From positions 1 through 49,064 of the forward strand of contig MGQA01000036.1 of NCBI GenBank assembly GCA_001797665.1: 49,064 nucleotides of DNA, written 5' to 3'. Positions 17,247-25,374 of this stretch are shown piece after piece (within the stretch, counting starts at the first letter, position 1; every line of letters starts with the position of its first letter). The notes below the pieces were generated by a model, which saw only the letters and a list, made by a program, of their open reading frames with translations, was not told the DNA's origin and made no database searches. Source of the stretch: Deltaproteobacteria bacterium GWF2_42_12 (GTDB lineage: Bacteria; Desulfobacterota; GWC2-55-46; UBA9637). The position numbers and the translations under genes are program-made.

Positions 17247-17810
17247 CTACCACCACCTCTTCTTTTTACTTAAATCGGGTTTAACCTTGATTCCTTCATC
17301 ATTTCTTATAAACTTTGCCTTCACAACAAAGCCACCTTCAAATTCAGCAGGTATATCTCTTGGTGTGAGAAGTTTTTTCTTGTCGGCAATGGCACAGTCT
17401 AATGTAAAACATGCAAGTTCATAGTCCCGTCCCATCCTTATAGCTGTTGTCGGACAGGCATCTTCACAAAACCCACAGAACAGACATCTTACTAAGTTTA
17501 TCTCATATACCTTTGCAATCCTGTCAGAGATACCCCTGGGGACAGATTTCAAATCTGTCCCCACATCTTCCATTGGTATGACTGTGATGCATTGAGTTGG
17601 GCATACCTTTGCGCAAAGCTCGCAGGCAACACATAGTTCACGGCCCTGTGAATCCCTGTTTAGTGTGTGAAGGCCCCTGAATCTCTGATAGGGGAGCCAT
17701 TTTTCCTCATCAGGATAGCGCATAGTAATGGTCCTTGACACATTATACTTGAATGTCAGAGAAAGGCCTTTAATAAAATCTATAAAAAATATCTTTTTTA
17801 AAAGATTCAC
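17247..17810 (-). CDS. nuoI: NADH-quinone oxidoreductase subunit I
   Basis: A 187-residue ferredoxin-like subunit with two 4Fe-4S motifs, CVACELCAKVCP and CLFCGFCEDACP, carrying clusters N6a and N6b. Start is GTG (17808-17810). The upstream helix FIDFIKGLSLTFKY is conserved in the family, so starting at the internal Met30 would be too short. Two oddities: the initiator G comes from the end of a MITE-like insertion, and about 12 residues between the two cluster motifs (VGTDLKSVPRGI) are encoded by an in-frame palindrome at 17537-17563. Both cluster motifs remain intact. Confidence 0.95.
   Translation of the reverse strand: MNLLKKIFFIDFIKGLSLTFKYNVSRTITMRYPDEEKWLPYQRFRGLHTLNRDSQGRELCVACELCAKVCPTQCITVIPMEDVGTDLKSVPRGISDRIAKVYEINLVRCLFCGFCEDACPTTAIRMGRDYELACFTLDCAIADKKKLLTPRDIPAEFEGGFVVKAKFIRNDEGIKVKPDLSKKKRWW
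17537..17563. repeat. perfect 27-nt palindrome inside nuoI
   Basis: TGGGGACAGATTT and AAATCTGTCCCCA flank a single C. It is read in frame and adds residues in the linker between the two ferredoxin motifs. Confidence 0.85.
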
Positions 17811-18044
17811 CCCGTTAGACCCCTCTTACCCAGATAGAACTAATACAAACGCAATAAGTAAAGTGCCATTGCAGGGAGTAGATGCTGTAGGGGAGAGGCT
17901 TGTCCTCTCCTGTTTCTGCGGGCGGACACAAGGCCCGCCCCTACACTGTCTACAATGATAATATAACAACATTTAATGCGTTTGTATTAATCTGGAATTT
18001 TCTTCCATTAGTATAAAAATGAACTGCTTGATTAGGTCTAACGG
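17810..18044. mobile_element. 235-bp MITE-like element between nuoH and nuoI
   Basis: Terminal inverted repeats CCCGTTAGACC (17811-17821) and GGTCTAACGGG (18035-18045) lie next to a 6-bp direct repeat GATTCA (17804-17809 and 18045-18050; exact borders uncertain by 1-2 nt). Inside are a second inverted pair, AATACAAACGCA / TGCGTTTGTATT, and a GTAGGGG-family element (17886-17946). There is no open frame for a transposase, so it is non-autonomous. The flanking repeat overlaps the stop of nuoH and the start of nuoI. Confidence 0.75.
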
Positions 18045-18047
18045 GAT

Positions 18048-19091
18048 TCATATCAACAATAATCCTGTAATTAATATATTAAGTAAAGACAACGGCAATA
18101 GAATCTTCCAGCCGATAGTCATAAGCTGATCATAGCGGTATCTCGGCAGAGTAAATCTCAGCCACATAAAGAAGTAGATAAATACCGCCACTTTGCCAAT
18201 AAACCAGAAAATAGGTGGTATTAGATTGTTCAATGTCTCTGGTACTAATGGCGGTGAATTCCAGCCACCAAAAAAGAGTATTACAGACAGGACAGATACT
18301 GTCACCATAGCCAAATACTCAGTAAGCATAAAGAATGCAAATCTCATTCCGCTGTATTCAACATGATACCCAGCTGCCAAAGTGCCTTCATCCTCTGGCA
18401 GGTCAAAAGGTATCCTGTTTGTTTCTGCAAGCGCTGCTATCAAAAATATTATAAAGCCAAGCGGCTGATAAAAAATGTTCCAGTTAGGTAAAATGCCGAG
18501 TATTGCGCCTTTCTGGGTATGTACGATGTCTACAAGGCTCAAGGAGTTTGCAATCATTACTACGCCGACACATGAGAAGGTCAGCGCAATCTCGTAACTT
18601 ACCATCTGGGCTGATGCGCGGATGCCTCCCAGAAGCGCATATTTGCTGTTGGATGCCCATCCGCCGAGCATTATCCCATAAACAGTAATGCCTCCGATGG
18701 CGAGCACATACAGTATGCCTACATTCATGTCAGCTATATGTAGGCTAATCTCTTTATTTATAAAGGGCACTGTCACGGTATTTCCAAATGGTATAGTTGC
18801 GTAAACAGCAAATGCAGGAACCATGGCCACAATAGGTGAAAGTCTAAAAAGCCATTTATCAGCCTTATAAGGTGTAATGTCTTCTTTAAACATAAGTTTA
18901 ATCATATCTGCCAGAGGTTGTAATACGCCATGAGGGCCAACCCTAAATGGCCCAAGTCTTAACTGTATATGACCGGCAATCTTTCTCTCCAACCAGGTCA
19001 ATGGAAGCGGTAGGCTAAAGAGTATCATACTGACTATAACGACCTTTACAATTATTAAGGCCACTTCTATGAGTGTATTGACGTCAGGCAT
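18048..19091 (-). CDS. nuoH: NADH-quinone oxidoreductase subunit H
   Basis: A 347-residue eight-helix subunit that forms the quinone chamber with NuoB and NuoD. Visible signatures: TWLERKIAGHIQLRLGP in the first loop, and the acidic loop AETNRIPFDLPEDEGTLAAG followed by VEYSGMRFAFF. The ending is TGA at 18048-18050, within the duplicated target of the adjoining MITE. Start ATG 19091 follows a nonamer tandem array that separates it from the cNMP-binding gene. Confidence 0.96.
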   Translation of the reverse strand: MPDVNTLIEVALIIVKVVIVSMILFSLPLPLTWLERKIAGHIQLRLGPFRVGPHGVLQPLADMIKLMFKEDITPYKADKWLFRLSPIVAMVPAFAVYATIPFGNTVTVPFINKEISLHIADMNVGILYVLAIGGITVYGIMLGGWASNSKYALLGGIRASAQMVSYEIALTFSCVGVVMIANSLSLVDIVHTQKGAILGILPNWNIFYQPLGFIIFLIAALAETNRIPFDLPEDEGTLAAGYHVEYSGMRFAFFMLTEYLAMVTVSVLSVILFFGGWNSPPLVPETLNNLIPPIFWFIGKVAVFIYFFMWLRFTLPRYRYDQLMTIGWKILLPLSLLNILITGLLLI

Positions 19092-19093
19092 AT

Positions 19094-19138
19094 GAACAGT
19101 TTGAACCGTTTAAACTGTTTAAGCTGTTTAAACCGTTT
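19094..19138. repeat. nonamer tandem array upstream of nuoH
   Basis: Five 9-nt units of the type AAACTGTTT / AAACCGTTT in tandem (GAACAGTTT, GAACCGTTT, AAACTGTTT, AAGCTGTTT, AAACCGTTT). It overlaps the stop of the cNMP-binding gene. The units are close to self-complementary. Confidence 0.75.
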
Positions 19139-19608
19139 TATCTCCTTCTTCCCCACATATAATTTATCATCTCAATATATCTTGTATTCATTCCACGAAC
19201 GATTGTATGGATAGTAAAGATTATATTCTTAAGAATTTTGTAAACCATCCTTGGGTTAGTATCTACGAGCTTTTCAAAATCGCGCTTGTCAATCAAATAG
19301 ACCTCAGTGTTTGATATGGCAATGATGGTGGCAGAACGGGGCCTTTCATCGAGAAATGACATTTCGCCGAAAATATCCCCATCCTTCATCATTGTGAGCG
19401 TCATGAGTTCTCCATCCGGGGCTGCCTTGCAAGCCTTTACCTCTCCCCTTTTTATGACATACAGAGAACTCCCATCTTCATTATCCTTGAATATGATTTC
19501 GCCTGTTTTATAATTTTTCTTGCTTATAACCTTTGATATAACCTTAATTTCATCGTCAGAAAGGTCAACAAAAAACGACATATCTCTGAGAACCTTTGGG
19601 TCTACCAT
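19138..19608 (-). CDS. cyclic-nucleotide-binding domain protein in the nuo operon
   Basis: 156 residues forming a single Crp/cNMP-type beta-barrel domain (about 10-130) with the phosphate-binding cassette GDIFGEMSFLDERPRSATI. After the barrel there is only a helix and a basic end (MWGRRR), no helix-turn-helix, so it is not a CRP-type transcription factor. Strong ribosome-binding site AAGGAGG before ATG 19608. It sits between nuoG and nuoH on the same strand. It may link a cyclic nucleotide or another small ligand to complex I, but this rests on position alone. Confidence 0.8.
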   Translation of the reverse strand: MVDPKVLRDMSFFVDLSDDEIKVISKVISKKNYKTGEIIFKDNEDGSSLYVIKRGEVKACKAAPDGELMTLTMMKDGDIFGEMSFLDERPRSATIIAISNTEVYLIDKRDFEKLVDTNPRMVYKILKNIIFTIHTIVRGMNTRYIEMINYMWGRRR

Positions 19609-19624
19609 TTGATACCTCCTTATT

Positions 19625-19690
19625 GAAAGTAGACAGTAAGCAGTAAGGAGTAAGCAGTAGCTGCCTACTGCATACTGTCTACTGCTTACT
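19625..19690. repeat. heptamer two-arm repeat that supplies the nuoG stop
   Basis: Left arm with AAGCAGT/AAGGAGT units, right arm with ACTGCAT, ACTGTCT, ACTGCTT units, inverted to each other. On the minus strand the last codons of nuoG (Ser-Lys-Gln-stop) are read from the right arm. Confidence 0.75.
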
Positions 19691-22153
19691 GATTTTCACC
19701 CTTGGTATGCCTTCTCCCTTTTTAAAGAAGCAGTTTACAGGGACATCTTCAAAATTCTCGGGAATAAATGCAGTTCCTTTCAGAGAGCCTTGCTTTACCC
19801 TTACTCTTAATACAGCCTCATGATGTTTGCCCTTTACGATAACCCGATCACCTTCCTTAATGCCAAGCGCTGCAGCGTCTTTATCGCTTATTTCCACGAA
19901 TGACTCAGGCAGAAGCCTTTTAAGCACATCAGCCTTTTGTGACAATCTGCCTGAATGGAAGAGATGGTTGCCGGTGATTAACAGGAATGGGTAGTCATCA
20001 AGATAAGGGTTCGAGGGTTCGAGGGTTCGAGGGTTCGAGGGATTGATTTTTGTTTCACTTGACCCCTTGACCCCTTGACCCCTTGACCCCTGTTTTTCAG
20101 CCCCATGCCCCTTTACCAACACCCCTGTATTGTTTAAACTGTCAAAGGATATATCCTGATAGCCAGGCGCTTCTTTTCTTATCTCTTCAAACACATCCCT
20201 TGCAGATTTATATTCAAATCCGCCAATACTGCTTAATATGCTTAAATCCTCCCTTGCCGCTTTAATAGGTTGAAGCGCCCGCCTCAGACGCTGAAGCCTT
20301 CCTTCCTGATTTGTCCATGTCCCTTCTTTTTCAGCATAACTGGCGCCAGGCAGAACAATATCTGCCATCTTAGCGGTTTCTGTTAAAAACATGTCCTGAA
20401 CAATAATAAAGCCTGCCTTTGACAGCGCCTCTTTTGCAAATTTTGCGTCAGGATACATTGAAACAATATCTTCGCCAATTATATAGATTGCATCCATCTC
20501 GCCTTTTGATGATGCCTCCAGAATGCCAGTGCAGTCCATCCCATCACTATTTGTTTTCTTATAGCCAGGCAGGAAGGATGGGTGCACTCCCATATCCCAT
20601 GCGCCCCTTTGGTTGCATCTGTCGAGCAGCGGCATGACTTTTATGTTTTTGCCTGATGCCTTGAGGGCCTTTGCCAGATTAGCAATGCCTAAAAGCATTT
20701 CTTTGCCATTTGCAAATCTCAGACTATCTGTGCCCAAAAAGATTGAGATAGTAGATGCTGTTTTCATCCTTTGGGCGATGGTTGCAATATCGGACTCTGA
20801 GACCTGCGAACCATCGGTCTTTACAGCCTGATTTTGCAGGGCATTCAGAATACCTGAGATGACAATATCTTCGCTTCCAGGCGTGTGCTTGAGCGAGATG
20901 GTTGCAGAGCTATCAAGCTTTATCCTCCTTGGATAAGCGAGTATCAGGTTTTTTCTTTTGTCTGCTGCTGTAGTTCTTATCAAATAATCTGTTATTGGAT
21001 TTTCGTCAGATATAGAAGACCCTATAATGAATATAAGGTCTGCCTTTAATGCCTCAAATATCGAAGTCCCGCCTTCTGACAGATTGCACGCATTAATCAA
21101 TGCATCGGTTGTTCTCTTGTCTGTCCAGCGACTACCTGAGTCAATATTATTTGTCCTGAATACATTGCGCATTAGTTTCTGAAACAGGTAAAGCTCTTCG
21201 TTGGTAAGTCTTGCTGATGCAATACCTGCGATTTTCTTTGCGCTGGAAAGTTTGTTTTTGGCTTGAGATATGGCCTCTTCCCATGAACATTCTGTAAGCC
21301 TTCCGTTCTTTTTTGCCATAGGTTTGGTCAGTCGTTTTTCGCTCTGTATGAAGTCATAGCCGAACCTTCCCCTTGCGCAGAGCGTCTCTTTGTTTATACC
21401 TGTCTCAATCTTACTCCTGACCCTTAATACACTGCCGTTCCTTGTGCCAATAGTAAGCTGACAGCCTGTAGCGCAAAAAGGACATACTGTATCTGTTTCA
21501 ACAAGATCCCATGGTCTCGATTTATATCTATAGGGAAGGCTCATGAACGAACCAACAGGGCAGACCTCTATACAGTTGCCGCAGTGGTCGCAATCAAGTT
21601 CTTTATTTAAAAAACTGGTTTCTTTCAGCATTGCGCCTCTGCCAATTCCTCCAAGGGCCTTGGCGCCAACAGCCTCATCGCATATCCTTACGCATCGCTC
21701 ACAATGTATGCAGCGATTATGATTCTTCACAATAACAGGGCTTAATATCTCGTCCTTTTCATGAAAGCGCCTTTTCCGTTCTGCGAACGGACTCTGTCGT
21801 GGCCCGTATTTGAAGGTAAGGTCCTGCAGCTCACACTCGCCGCCCTTATCGCAAGTAGGGCAGTCAAGCGGATGGTTTGCAAGCAGGAATTCAAGCATAG
21901 ATGCACGTGCAGTTTTGACTGTCTCATTTTGGGTGAAGATCTCCATGCCATGAAGAACAGGCGTTACACATGATGGCTGAAGCTTTTTTTGGCCAGCTAT
22001 CTCAACAAGGCACATCCTGCATGAACCGAGTCTGCTTAACCTTGCCTGATAGCAGAAGGTGGGTATCTCAAAGCCTGCCTGACGTGCGGCATCAAGGATT
22101 AGTGTGCCATCCTCTACTGTTATCTCTTTTCCGTTAATTTTTACGGTAGCCAT
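19679..22153 (-). CDS. nuoG: NADH-quinone oxidoreductase subunit G
   Basis: 824 residues from ATG 22153 (MATVKINGKE). N-terminal 2Fe-2S ferredoxin domain (FCYQARLSRLGSCRMCLVEI), the His/Cys cluster HPLDCPTCDKGGECELQ, two 4Fe-4S motifs (CIHCERCVRICDEAVG and CDHCGNCIEVCP), then CPFCATGC (N7-like) and a molybdopterin-oxidoreductase fold without cofactor function. About 25 residues near 690-715 (SRGQGVKGS, then NPSNPRTLEPSNP) are encoded by tandem octamers, and the last three residues come from another repeat. The longer reading to 22237 crosses repeat DNA and is rejected. Confidence 0.95.
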   Translation of the reverse strand: MATVKINGKEITVEDGTLILDAARQAGFEIPTFCYQARLSRLGSCRMCLVEIAGQKKLQPSCVTPVLHGMEIFTQNETVKTARASMLEFLLANHPLDCPTCDKGGECELQDLTFKYGPRQSPFAERKRRFHEKDEILSPVIVKNHNRCIHCERCVRICDEAVGAKALGGIGRGAMLKETSFLNKELDCDHCGNCIEVCPVGSFMSLPYRYKSRPWDLVETDTVCPFCATGCQLTIGTRNGSVLRVRSKIETGINKETLCARGRFGYDFIQSEKRLTKPMAKKNGRLTECSWEEAISQAKNKLSSAKKIAGIASARLTNEELYLFQKLMRNVFRTNNIDSGSRWTDKRTTDALINACNLSEGGTSIFEALKADLIFIIGSSISDENPITDYLIRTTAADKRKNLILAYPRRIKLDSSATISLKHTPGSEDIVISGILNALQNQAVKTDGSQVSESDIATIAQRMKTASTISIFLGTDSLRFANGKEMLLGIANLAKALKASGKNIKVMPLLDRCNQRGAWDMGVHPSFLPGYKKTNSDGMDCTGILEASSKGEMDAIYIIGEDIVSMYPDAKFAKEALSKAGFIIVQDMFLTETAKMADIVLPGASYAEKEGTWTNQEGRLQRLRRALQPIKAAREDLSILSSIGGFEYKSARDVFEEIRKEAPGYQDISFDSLNNTGVLVKGHGAEKQGSRGQGVKGSSETKINPSNPRTLEPSNPYLDDYPFLLITGNHLFHSGRLSQKADVLKRLLPESFVEISDKDAAALGIKEGDRVIVKGKHHEAVLRVRVKQGSLKGTAFIPENFEDVPVNCFFKKGEGIPRVKISKQ
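20007..20090. repeat. paired octamer arrays inside nuoG
   Basis: Four exact copies of GGGTTCGA (20007-20038), a 20-nt spacer, then four exact copies of TTGACCCC (20059-20090). A related pair (GGGGTCAA x3, then TCGAACCC and TTGATCCC) lies just upstream of nuoF. The whole is in frame with nuoG. Confidence 0.9.
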
Positions 22154-22162
22154 AATAAATAT

Positions 22163-22245
22163 AGTTATGAGTTCTGAGTTTTGAGTAATGTAGCGTCGGG
22201 GTTTATCCCCGACGAATTCGTTGCCCATAAAGGGCAACGCTACTG
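22163..22245. repeat. heptamers plus palindrome between nuoF and nuoG
   Basis: Four 7-nt units AGTTATG, AGTTCTG, AGTTTTG, AGTAATG (22163-22190) are followed by a two-hairpin element with outer TAGCG/CGCTA: GTCGGGG/CCCCGAC, then GTTGCCC/GGGCAAC. Confidence 0.65.
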
Positions 22246-22253
22246 TTTTTTCG

Positions 22254-23513
22254 CTACACCATACACCTCTTATTTTTTACATGAAACTCAAATTCATCTC
22301 TAAAATTCTTTAATGCCCCCCTGAGCGCCATTACAGCGCCATCACCAAGAGGGCAGAAGGTTCTGCCAAAAATATTTCCACAAAGCCTGTCAAGGAGCTC
22401 TATATCGCCATTCTTACCCTGTCTGCTCTCAATCCTGCGGAGGGCTTTGTATGTCCAGTCTGTGCCCTCTCTGCAAGGTGTGCATTTGCCGCAGGATTCG
22501 TGTCGGAAAAATTCCATTGTCCTCATAGCAACCTTTACAATACAGGTTGTATCATCCATAACCATGACCGCTGCTGAACCAAGCATTGTGCCTTTAGCAG
22601 CAAGGCTGTCAAAATCCATTGGTGTGTCCAAATCCTTTTCAATCAGCATTGGCGCTGATACTCCGCCTGGTATAAATGCCTTGAGTTTTCTGTTGTCTCT
22701 GATGCCGCCAGCATGTGTGTATATCACCTCGCGCGCCGTAGTTCCCATCGGCAATTCATAAAGCCCCGGTTTTTTAACATGACCGCTTACGCCAAATATT
22801 TTTGGGCCAGGGCTTTTCTCAGGGCCAATGGATGCAAACCACTTGGCGCCTTTGTTTATGATGTGCGGGACACATGCAAGCGTCTCTACATTATTTATAA
22901 CAGTTGGTTTGCCGAACAGACCGACCTGGGCAGGGAAGGGCGGTTTTATCCTTGGCTGTCCGCGTCTGCCTTCTATTGATTCTAAAAGCGCAGTCTCTTC
23001 GCCGCATATATATGCGCCTGCGCCCCTGTGGACATAAATATCACAGTTAAAATCTGAGCCTAAAATGTTCTTGCCTAAAAATCCCTTCTGATATGCCTCA
23101 GAAAGAGCCTCTTCTAATCTGTTTGCGCCAAATGCAAATTCACCTCTGATATAGATGTAGGCTGCTGCTGCGCCGATTGCATAGCAGGCTATAATCATGC
23201 CTTCTATAAGCTCATGCGGATCTTTTTCAATAATAGCCCTGTCTTTAAATGTCCCTGGCTCACCCTCATCTGCATTACAGCACAGATATTTTGCTATTGT
23301 GGGGTCTTTTGTAATAAAGCTCCATTTGAGGCCTGTAGAAAAACCTGCGCCGCCACGTCCACGAAGGCCAGAATCCTTAAGCGTCTGGATAATTGTATCC
23401 GGCTGCATCTTTAGAGCGCTGGAAAGCGCCTTATAGCCCTCATTTTTTAGATACACATCAATCCGATGGGAATCGGCGGTGTTTATGTTTTTTAGAAGAA
23501 TAGGCTCAAACAT
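22254..23513 (-). CDS. nuoF: NADH-quinone oxidoreductase subunit F
   Basis: 419 residues from ATG 23513 (MFEPILLKN). NADH- and FMN-binding subunit: GLRGRGGAGFSTGLKW (FMN/NADH loop near 55), ADEGEPGTFKDR, GAGAYICGEETAL, and the N3 4Fe-4S motif ESCGKCTPCREGT with a distant Cys (GRTFCPLGD). No clear Shine-Dalgarno: the octamer repeat 23518-23578 lies directly before the start and has displaced it. Partners are NuoE and NuoG in the NADH-dehydrogenase module, so this complex should use NADH. Confidence 0.96.
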   Translation of the reverse strand: MFEPILLKNINTADSHRIDVYLKNEGYKALSSALKMQPDTIIQTLKDSGLRGRGGAGFSTGLKWSFITKDPTIAKYLCCNADEGEPGTFKDRAIIEKDPHELIEGMIIACYAIGAAAAYIYIRGEFAFGANRLEEALSEAYQKGFLGKNILGSDFNCDIYVHRGAGAYICGEETALLESIEGRRGQPRIKPPFPAQVGLFGKPTVINNVETLACVPHIINKGAKWFASIGPEKSPGPKIFGVSGHVKKPGLYELPMGTTAREVIYTHAGGIRDNRKLKAFIPGGVSAPMLIEKDLDTPMDFDSLAAKGTMLGSAAVMVMDDTTCIVKVAMRTMEFFRHESCGKCTPCREGTDWTYKALRRIESRQGKNGDIELLDRLCGNIFGRTFCPLGDGAVMALRGALKNFRDEFEFHVKNKRCMV

Positions 23514-23517
23514 ATCT

Positions 23518-23578
23518 GGGGTCAAGGGGTCAAGGGGTCAAGGGTTTTGCTCTTACCCTCGAACCCTTGATCCCCGGA
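23518..23578. repeat. octamer two-arm repeat in the nuoE/nuoF gap
   Basis: GGGGTCAA x3 (23518-23541), a spacer, then TCGAACCC and TTGATCCC. Same unit vocabulary as the array inside nuoG, in the opposite order. Confidence 0.8.
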
Positions 23579-23583
23579 ACCCT

Positions 23584-24048
23584 TTATTTTAGTCCTTTCA
23601 AAATCTCCTCTATCTTTGCATCAGTCAGATTCTCATAATAGTCATCATTTATCTGCATCATGGGCGCTGTGCCGCACGAGCCGAGGCATTCTACCTCAGA
23701 AAGTGTAAACTTATTATCAGGTGTTGTTTCCCCTTTTTTTGTGCCGAGTTTTTTTGAAAGAACTTCCACAATATGTTCTGCTCCAAGAAGTGAACACGAA
23801 ACATTTGTGCATACCTGAACATGGTATTTGCCAACAGGCTTTTTGTTGTACATCGTGTAAAATGCTGCAATCTCATTGAGTTGGACTGTTGATATGTCCA
23901 ATATAGAGGCAATCTCCCTTAATGCCTCCTCTGTAAGATAGCCGCACTCCTGCTGAGCTATCATCAGCGCATCCATTGAGGCAGAACGCTTTTTTGGATA
24001 CTTGGCGATTGTCTTTTTAATGTTTTCTATGGTCTTGTTTGAAAGCAT
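23584..24048 (-). CDS. nuoE: NADH-quinone oxidoreductase subunit E
   Basis: 154 residues with an N-terminal helical domain and a thioredoxin-like 2Fe-2S domain. The four ligand cysteines are visible as CTNVSC (residues about 80-85) and CLGSC (about 121-125), binding N1a. Standard length. Start MLSNKTIEN lies six bases from repeat element F. Confidence 0.96.
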   Translation of the reverse strand: MLSNKTIENIKKTIAKYPKKRSASMDALMIAQQECGYLTEEALREIASILDISTVQLNEIAAFYTMYNKKPVGKYHVQVCTNVSCSLLGAEHIVEVLSKKLGTKKGETTPDNKFTLSEVECLGSCGTAPMMQINDDYYENLTDAKIEEILKGLK

Positions 24049-24054
24049 ATATTT

Positions 24055-24109
24055 TGGATCAAGGCGACCATGTCGCCGTATTTACGCCAACACGGTTGGC
24101 TTGCTCCAT
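24055..24109. repeat. two-hairpin element F (nuoD/nuoE junction)
   Basis: Same architecture as A-E with both inner stems changed and still paired: GGCGAC-cat-GTCGCC and GCCAAC-acg-GTTGGC. It lies precisely between the nuoD stop (1 nt away) and the nuoE start (6 nt away). Confidence 0.85.
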
Positions 24110-24110
24110 A

Positions 24111-25325
24111 TCACTTATCTACCTCTCCAAAAACTGGGTCAAGGCTGCTTACAATGGCTATTACATCTGCTAAATACCCACCTTTGCACATTAGATTTGT
24201 AGCCTGAAGATTCGCAAAAGAGGGCGCCCTTATCTTTACCCTGAATGGCCGCTCTGAACCATCGCTGACAATATAAAAACCTAATTCGCCTTTTGGAGAT
24301 TCAACGCATGCATAAGCCTCGCCCTTAGGAACCTTGAATCCGTGCGAAATAATTTTAAAGTGATGGATGAGCGCTTCCATATTAGTTTCTATATCTTTTC
24401 TCGGCGGAAGAACTACATCAGGCATATCAATACAAGGCTTGCCATCTGGCATCTGTTCAAATGCCTGCTTAATTATTTTTGCAGATTGTCTCATCTCTTC
24501 CAATCGCACGATATATCTATCAAAGCAGTCCCCATTTTCGCCAACAGGAATATCAAAATTAATTCTGTCATAGACAAGGTAGGGCTCATCTTTTCTTATA
24601 TCCCATTTAACCCCAGATGCCCTTGCAACAGGTCCGCTTATGCTGAGGTTAATTGCCTCTTCGGCTGTCATAACGCCAACGTCTTTATTTCTTTTCAGCC
24701 ATATTCTATTGTCTGTTAGAAGTTGCTCGTAATCCTTTATTCTTGTTGGAAGGAGTTCTGCAAATTCAAGACACTTTTCTTTAAAAAGCGGCTGGACATC
24801 ATATCGGACTCCACCTATCCGCAGATAATTGAGGGTCATTCTTGCGCCGCAGAGCATCTCAAAGAGGTCCAGTACCATCTCCCTTTCCCTGAATGCATAT
24901 AGAAGGACAGTCATTGCGCCGAGGTCAAGGGCCCATGCGCCAATGCACAGCAGGTGGCCTGCAATCCTTGAGAGTTCTGCAGCTATTACCCTTATATACT
25001 TTGCCCGTTCAGTTACTTCTATACCCAAAAGTTTCTCGACAGCAAGCACATATGCAAGATTGTTACTCATCGCAGCCATATAATCAAGTCTGTCCGTATA
25101 TGGAACGAATTGGTGGTAAAAAAGGTTTTCAGCAATCTTTTCAGTGCCTCTGTGGAGGTAGCCTATGTCAGGGTCTGCCTTCAAAATCGTTTCGCCCTTC
25201 ATGTCAAGAAGAAGGTGCAATACGCCATGAGTAGACGGATGCTGCGGACCCATGCTTAGGGTTATCTCTTTTGTAATTATATCTTCTTTTTCTGCCATGT
25301 ATGGCAGCCTTATGACATTTGGCAT
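24111..25325 (-). CDS. nuoD: NADH-quinone oxidoreductase subunit D
   Basis: A 404-residue 49-kDa-type subunit derived from the hydrogenase large subunit. The quinone-site region SMGPQHPSTHGVLHL and the DIGYLHRGTEK motif are intact, as is the C-terminal KIRAPSFANLQ. It is separate from nuoC, unlike the enterobacterial NuoCD fusion. ATG 25325 is used; Met10 (MAEKEDII) is an alternative with AAGG upstream. Confidence 0.96.
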   Translation of the reverse strand: MPNVIRLPYMAEKEDIITKEITLSMGPQHPSTHGVLHLLLDMKGETILKADPDIGYLHRGTEKIAENLFYHQFVPYTDRLDYMAAMSNNLAYVLAVEKLLGIEVTERAKYIRVIAAELSRIAGHLLCIGAWALDLGAMTVLLYAFREREMVLDLFEMLCGARMTLNYLRIGGVRYDVQPLFKEKCLEFAELLPTRIKDYEQLLTDNRIWLKRNKDVGVMTAEEAINLSISGPVARASGVKWDIRKDEPYLVYDRINFDIPVGENGDCFDRYIVRLEEMRQSAKIIKQAFEQMPDGKPCIDMPDVVLPPRKDIETNMEALIHHFKIISHGFKVPKGEAYACVESPKGELGFYIVSDGSERPFRVKIRAPSFANLQATNLMCKGGYLADVIAIVSSLDPVFGEVDK

Positions 25326-25374
25326 ATTTTTTGGTTCTTTCGTGTTTTAAACTCTGCTCTGCTCCCTTGAGTCG

